Below are positions 6,624-8,910 of a stretch of DNA of 8,910 nt, piece after piece. The stretch covers positions 1-8,910 of the forward strand of contig JAQCKL010000154.1 in assembly GCA_027592485.1 (NCBI GenBank). The letters run 5' to 3'. A model generated the notes under the pieces. It saw only the letters and a program-made list of their open reading frames with translations. It had not been told where the DNA came from and did not search any database. Numbering within the stretch: position 1 is the first letter of the stretch; every line of letters starts with the position of its first letter. Made by a program: the position numbers and the translations under genes. Source of the DNA: Cyanobacteriota bacterium. GTDB lineage: Bacteria > Cyanobacteriota > Cyanobacteriia > Phormidesmidales > Phormidesmidaceae.

Positions 6624-6641
6624 CTTAAGTTAACTCTAATG
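6624..6641 (-). repeat. right terminal inverted repeat of the IS
   Basis: CTTAAGTTAACTCTAATG is the reverse complement of the left end with one mismatch. It lies 65 bp upstream of the transposase start, so the transposase promoter lies between. Confidence 0.85.
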
Positions 6642-6650
6642 CCGTACAAG
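6642..6650. repeat. right 9-bp target-site duplication
   Basis: CCGTACAAG follows the right IS end and is identical to 5181-5189. Confidence 0.85.
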
Positions 6651-6869
6651 TTATGGGAACGCAGCAGCTCCTAAAACGGGCACCATTGGCGATCAGTTGC
6701 CAGTTACGGGCAGCAATGTAAATTTTGATAAACTTTGACATGAAGAACGACATCTATCTGCAGTGCCTGACCTCAGGTAATTAGGCCCTTCTAGCGAGTT
6801 GCAAGACCTTGCTCGATCCGTCTGAATGCAGCTTGAACTGCCAGCATTAAGACCTAAACGTAAATATTG

Positions 6870-6917
6870 ATGAACTCTTCTAATGAAGATCGTCAGCGCT
6901 GTTAGAAGATTGTTCAT
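6870..6917. promoter_or_regulatory. 14-bp-arm inverted repeat upstream of cpeC, candidate operator
   Basis: ATGAAC and TCTTCTAA (6870-6883) pair with TTAGAAGA and GTTCAT (6902-6909, 6912-6917), with a 2-nt interruption in the right arm and an 18-nt centre. The right arm ends 9 bp before a TATAAA box, so it covers the place where a -35 box would be; no consensus -35 is present. This fits a binding site for an activator or repressor of the linker operon. CpeR and RcaC are known regulators of cpe genes in Fremyella; no link to either can be shown here. Confidence 0.5.
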
Positions 6918-6926
6918 AACAAACCG

Positions 6927-6932
6927 TATAAA
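6927..6932 (+). promoter_or_regulatory. candidate -10 box of cpeC (TATAAA)
   Basis: TATAAAT lies about 155 nt before the cpeC start codon, directly after the inverted repeat. No -35 consensus stands 16-18 bp upstream, which would fit an activator-dependent promoter. Transcription would begin near 6939 and give a leader of about 150 nt. Confidence 0.4.
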
Positions 6933-6990
6933 TCCCTATTTGAGACTTAGTTAAGGTCTTGACCGAAGTGGAATCCGGGGCGTGCTTTTA

Positions 6991-7034
6991 GCTGCCAATA
7001 AGCCTTCATGGGGCTTGTGGCTTCTACCCGCAGC
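6991..7034 (+). promoter_or_regulatory. structured cpeC leader with alternative hairpins
   Basis: 6994-7004 pairs with 7012-7021 (10 bp with one bulged A and one G-U) around a 7-nt loop. Competing pairings exist: AAGCC at 7000-7004 can pair instead with a second GGCTT at 7019-7023, and GCTGC at 6991-6995 can pair with GCAGC at 7030-7034. The structure ends 53 nt before the cpeC ATG. Mutually exclusive stems in a leader suggest attenuation or translation control, which is reported for the cpeC leader in Fremyella (Cgi pathway). Here it is only inferred. Confidence 0.4.
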
Positions 7035-7087
7035 ATTTAGCGTTTTGTAGTATTGCTTAACCTCTGCCGTTAGCCAGGAGTATTTGA

Positions 7088-7948
7088 ATGCCTTTTGGAC
7101 CTGCATCAAGACTAGGAGTCAGCCTATTTGATGAGACTCCGCCCGTAGAATGGGTACCCGGTCGTTCCGATGAAGAGGCCGAATCCTACATTCGTGCTGT
7201 TTATCGCCAAGTCTTGGGTAACGCTTATGTGATGGAAAGTGAGCGTCTGGCTGTCCCTGAATCTCAATTCAAGCGGGGAGAGCTGAGTGTTCGTGAGTTT
7301 GTTCGCGCTGTCGCCAAGTCAGACCTCTATCGCACTCGCTTTTTCACCAGTTGCCCTCGTTATCGCGCAATTGAGTTGAACTTCCGACATCTTTTGGGGC
7401 GGACACCCTTAGACCTCGAAGAAATGCGGATGCACAGCACCATTCTAGATACGGAAGGGTTTGAAGCAGAGATCGACGCTTATCTCAATAGTGACGAATA
7501 CCAAACCACCTTCGGCGAAAACTTTGTGCCCTATATTCGGGGCTACAAAACAGAAGCGTGTCAGAGCATGGTGCAGTTTACCCATCTGTTCCAAATGGTG
7601 CGTGGCGCTTCTAGCAGCAGCCTCAAGGCGGACTTGGCAGGCAAGACCCCTCGTCTCAACGCCCTCGTTATTCAAAAAACCCCGACCCCTGTGGTTTCCC
7701 CAGCAAGTGCTGGCGCTACATTCCGCAATCCAGCTGGGGTGGCCCGTCAGCGCCACGGAATTGGTGCCAGCGATCAGGGCAAGGTTTACCGAATTGAAGT
7801 GACGGGTTACCGGGCCAAAACCCTTAAAAAAGTTTCCCAGTTCCGGCGCTCTAACCAGGTTTATCTGGTGCCGTTCAATCAGCTTTCCGAAGCCTATAAG
7901 CGAATTCATCGTCAGGGCGGTGTGATTGCCAGCATTACCGCTGTGTAG
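7088..7948 (+). CDS. phycobilisome rod linker, phycoerythrin-associated (CpeC-like, 286 aa)
   Basis: A rod linker sits in the central hole of phycobiliprotein hexamers, joins them into rods and tunes their absorption, on the cytoplasmic face of the thylakoid. The PBS-linker domain covers about residues 20-155 (IRAVYRQVLGNAYVMESERL at 35-54, LSVREFVRAVAKSDLYRTRF at 66-85, YRAIELNFRHLLGR at 92-105, YIRGYKT at 149-155). A loose Ser/Ala/Pro stretch follows, then a C-terminal CpcD-like domain (about 233-284, KVYRIEVTGYRAKT through GGVIASIT), which mediates contact with the next hexamer. The N-terminus MPFGPASRLGVSLFDETPPV and the length match CpeC of phycoerythrin rods as I know it better than the phycocyanin linker CpcC; this is recalled, not searched. 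The ATG at 7088 has AGGAG 7 nt upstream. The second linker gene follows in the same direction after 158 bp. Confidence 0.93.
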   Translation: MPFGPASRLGVSLFDETPPVEWVPGRSDEEAESYIRAVYRQVLGNAYVMESERLAVPESQFKRGELSVREFVRAVAKSDLYRTRFFTSCPRYRAIELNFRHLLGRTPLDLEEMRMHSTILDTEGFEAEIDAYLNSDEYQTTFGENFVPYIRGYKTEACQSMVQFTHLFQMVRGASSSSLKADLAGKTPRLNALVIQKTPTPVVSPASAGATFRNPAGVARQRHGIGASDQGKVYRIEVTGYRAKTLKKVSQFRRSNQVYLVPFNQLSEAYKRIHRQGGVIASITAV

Positions 7949-7981
7949 GTGGATGATACTTATCCCCCGAGCGCAAACTGG

Positions 7982-8010
7982 TTGACAACTTTGTCTAACT
8001 CTTCTTGTAT
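7982..8010 (+). promoter_or_regulatory. possible internal promoter before cpeD
   Basis: TTGACA (7982-7987), a perfect -35 consensus, is followed after 17 bp by TTGTAT (8005-8010), a weak -10. Transcription from here would start near 8017 and give cpeD a leader of about 90 nt. A 6-bp hairpin (GTGTTA 8036-8041, TAACAC 8054-8059) lies in that leader. cpeD may equally be read only from the cpeC promoter. Confidence 0.35.
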
Positions 8011-8106
8011 TGGAGGTTCTTGCTTCAATATCGAAGTGTTATTGAGCTGAGGTTAACACCAGCTTTTCGATCTGTTTTTTATTTAGTTGTAGGAGATTGA
8101 ATCCCC

Positions 8107-8841
8107 ATGCTTGAGCTATGGCCAACTAGCAGCCCAGAAGACGTCCAAGTCATCGTTCGTGCTGTGTACAAGCAGGTTTTGGGTAACCCTCATGTGATGG
8201 ACAGTGAGCGACTCACCACCGCGGAGTCCCAATTAGGGGATCGATCCATTAGTGTTCGTGAATTTGTACGGGCTGTTGCTAAGTCTGATTTTTATCGCTC
8301 CCGCTACTTCGAATCTTGCGCACCCTATCGTTTTGTGGAATTAAATTTCCTTCATTTACTCGGTCGTGCGCCCCAAGACCAAAAAGAAGTATCAACGCAC
8401 ATCATTTGCTGCGTGGCTGAAGGCTATGACGCTGAGATTGACTCTTATATCGATGGCGACGAGTACCAATCCGCCTTTGGGGAAAACGTGGTGCCTTACT
8501 ACCGGGGCGAGCAAAGCGAAGCCAATCCCAAGCAGGTTGGGTATAACCGGATCTTTACCCTCAATCGAGGTGCGGCTCAAGTGGATAGCAGCGTGAAAGC
8601 ATCGCAACTCGTCGGTGCCTTGGGCGGAAACTTGTCGAATGTGATTAAGCCTTCCACCTCAACGGTGATTGGCTCCGGCACTGAGAAGCGGTTCAAAATC
8701 TTGGTGAGTGGTGCCAAGTTTGACTCACCTCGGCGTGTCAGCACCAGTGAATATATTGTCTCAGCCAGTAAGATGACCCCCCAAATCCAACGGATTAACC
8801 GTACCGGGGCAAAAATTGTCAGTATTACTGAGATTGCTTAG
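8107..8841 (+). CDS. phycobilisome rod linker, phycoerythrin-associated (CpeD-like, 244 aa)
   Basis: This is a second rod linker of the same family as its upstream neighbour. The PBS-linker domain occupies about residues 10-140 (VRAVYKQVLGNPHVMDSERL at 17-36, ISVREFVRAVAKSDFYRSRY at 48-67, YRFVELNFLHLLGRAPQ at 74-90, FGENVVPYYRG at 124-134). A C-terminal CpcD-like domain lies at about 193-243 (KRFKILVSGAKFDSPRR through KIVSITEI). It lacks the GPASRLG N-terminal extension of CpeC, and its short MLELWPTSSPEDVQ start and 244-residue length match CpeD as I recall it. It should place another phycoerythrin hexamer in the rod. The ATG at 8107 has AGGAG 11 nt upstream, a slightly long spacing. A perfect terminator hairpin follows at once, so no further linker such as cpeE is in the same transcript unless there is read-through. 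Confidence 0.93.
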   Translation: MLELWPTSSPEDVQVIVRAVYKQVLGNPHVMDSERLTTAESQLGDRSISVREFVRAVAKSDFYRSRYFESCAPYRFVELNFLHLLGRAPQDQKEVSTHIICCVAEGYDAEIDSYIDGDEYQSAFGENVVPYYRGEQSEANPKQVGYNRIFTLNRGAAQVDSSVKASQLVGALGGNLSNVIKPSTSTVIGSGTEKRFKILVSGAKFDSPRRVSTSEYIVSASKMTPQIQRINRTGAKIVSITEIA

Positions 8842-8843
8842 TT

Positions 8844-8880
8844 TCAAAAGCCTGATGCTTGCATAGCATCAGGCTTTTGA
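8844..8880 (+). terminator. rho-independent terminator after cpeD
   Basis: A perfect 15-bp stem (8844-8858 with 8866-8880, TCAAAAGCCTGATGC and its complement) closes a 7-nt loop and begins 3 nt after the cpeD stop codon. The T-run (TTTT) lies in the 3' arm and the A-run in the 5' arm, so it could work in both directions. Confidence 0.85.
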
Positions 8881-8910
8881 GATTGAGTCAGAGATATCTG
8901 CTTTAGGTAA

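Larger units (their letters stand above)
5190..6641 (-). mobile_element. complete IS4-family insertion sequence, 1452 bp
   Basis: The element is bounded by 18-bp terminal inverted repeats, left 5190-5207 (CATTGGAGTTAACTTAAG) and right 6624-6641, matching at 17 of 18 positions. It is flanked by perfect 9-bp direct repeats (5181-5189, 6642-6650). It contains one intact transposase gene on the minus strand that nearly fills it. Ends starting with CA and a target duplication near 9-12 bp agree with IS4-family habits. The perfect duplication and intact gene suggest a recent or still active insertion. It separates the deiminase-like gene from the cpeC upstream region. Confidence 0.9.
5175..6685. 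repeat. 10-bp inverted repeat split by the insertion sequence
   Basis: TGGTGCCCGT at 5175-5184 and its exact reverse complement ACGGGCACCA at 6676-6685 flank the IS. Removing the IS and one target copy leaves a 10-bp stem with a 30-nt loop, about 48 bp after the deiminase-like stop codon. It may have been that gene's terminator or a regulatory hairpin before the insertion. Confidence 0.35.
6651..7087 (+). other. cpeC upstream regulatory region
   Basis: This 437-bp non-coding stretch lies between the IS and the first linker gene. I see no real gene. It contains a large inverted repeat (6870-6917), a TATAAA box (6927-6932) and a structured leader (6991-7034), all listed separately. A short CCTGA/TCAGG hairpin lies at 6768-6779 and a GGTC/GACC one at 6955-6964. 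Confidence 0.6.

Noticed and set aside
6735..6760. TTGACA followed by TATCTG as an upstream cpeC promoter
   Set aside because: The spacing is only 14 bp and the -10 match is poor; the TATAAA box at 6927 with the adjoining inverted repeat is a better candidate.
6693..6917. Minus-strand open frame of 74 codons upstream of cpeC
   Set aside because: Its first codons lie in the right arm of the 14-bp inverted repeat, and the translation is unlike a folded protein.
7445..7909. Long open frame (154 codons) antisense to the cpeC-like gene
   Set aside because: It lies wholly inside a well-supported linker gene, and its translation has no recognisable protein pattern; it is a by-product of codon use on the other strand.
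1..8910. CRISPR arrays, tRNA and rRNA genes
   Set aside because: No regularly spaced direct repeats, tRNA-like cloverleaf or rRNA-like stretches were seen on either strand.

Overview
The window is cyanobacterial. It encodes two phycobilisome rod linkers that closely match the phycoerythrin-associated linkers CpeC and CpeD, a phycobiliprotein-superfamily protein with a bilin-attachment cysteine, and two HEAT-repeat proteins of the kind common near bilin lyases. It also carries four copies of the cyanobacterial palindrome HIP1 (GCGATCGC, at 118, 146, 1210 and 2661). The linkers suggest a phycoerythrin-making strain. The species cannot be read from the sequence.

Left part (1-3050): a small conserved-looking protein gene (minus strand) ends just before a strong HIP1-based hairpin. 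A HEAT-repeat gene follows (minus). A 450-bp divergent spacer with a 21-bp imperfect inverted repeat separates it from an AplA-like phycobiliprotein gene (plus). That gene overlaps by 27 nt, tail to tail, with a second HEAT-repeat gene (minus). The phycobiliprotein is longer than light-harvesting subunits, with roughly 25 extra N-terminal residues, as reported for the Apl photoreceptor-like family. The flanking HEAT proteins are plausible lyase, chaperone or partner proteins for it, but that is inference from position and fold.

Middle part (3050-6650): a mostly gene-free stretch holds short palindromes and a decayed-looking minus-strand reading frame. Next is a 486-residue guanidino-modifying-enzyme superfamily protein (deiminase or amidinotransferase fold) with a full set of candidate catalytic residues and unknown substrate. 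After it comes a complete IS4-family insertion sequence of 1452 bp with 18-bp terminal inverted repeats and a 9-bp target duplication. The IS separates the deiminase-like gene from the linker genes and splits a 10-bp inverted repeat.

Right part (6650-8910): a 437-bp regulatory region contains a large inverted repeat beside a TATAAA box and a leader with alternative hairpins. It precedes cpeC and cpeD, which are co-oriented, 158 bp apart and closed by a perfect 15-bp terminator hairpin. CpeC and CpeD would assemble phycoerythrin hexamers into phycobilisome rods. The leader structures are candidates for the light-colour control known for cpeC operons in chromatically acclimating cyanobacteria.
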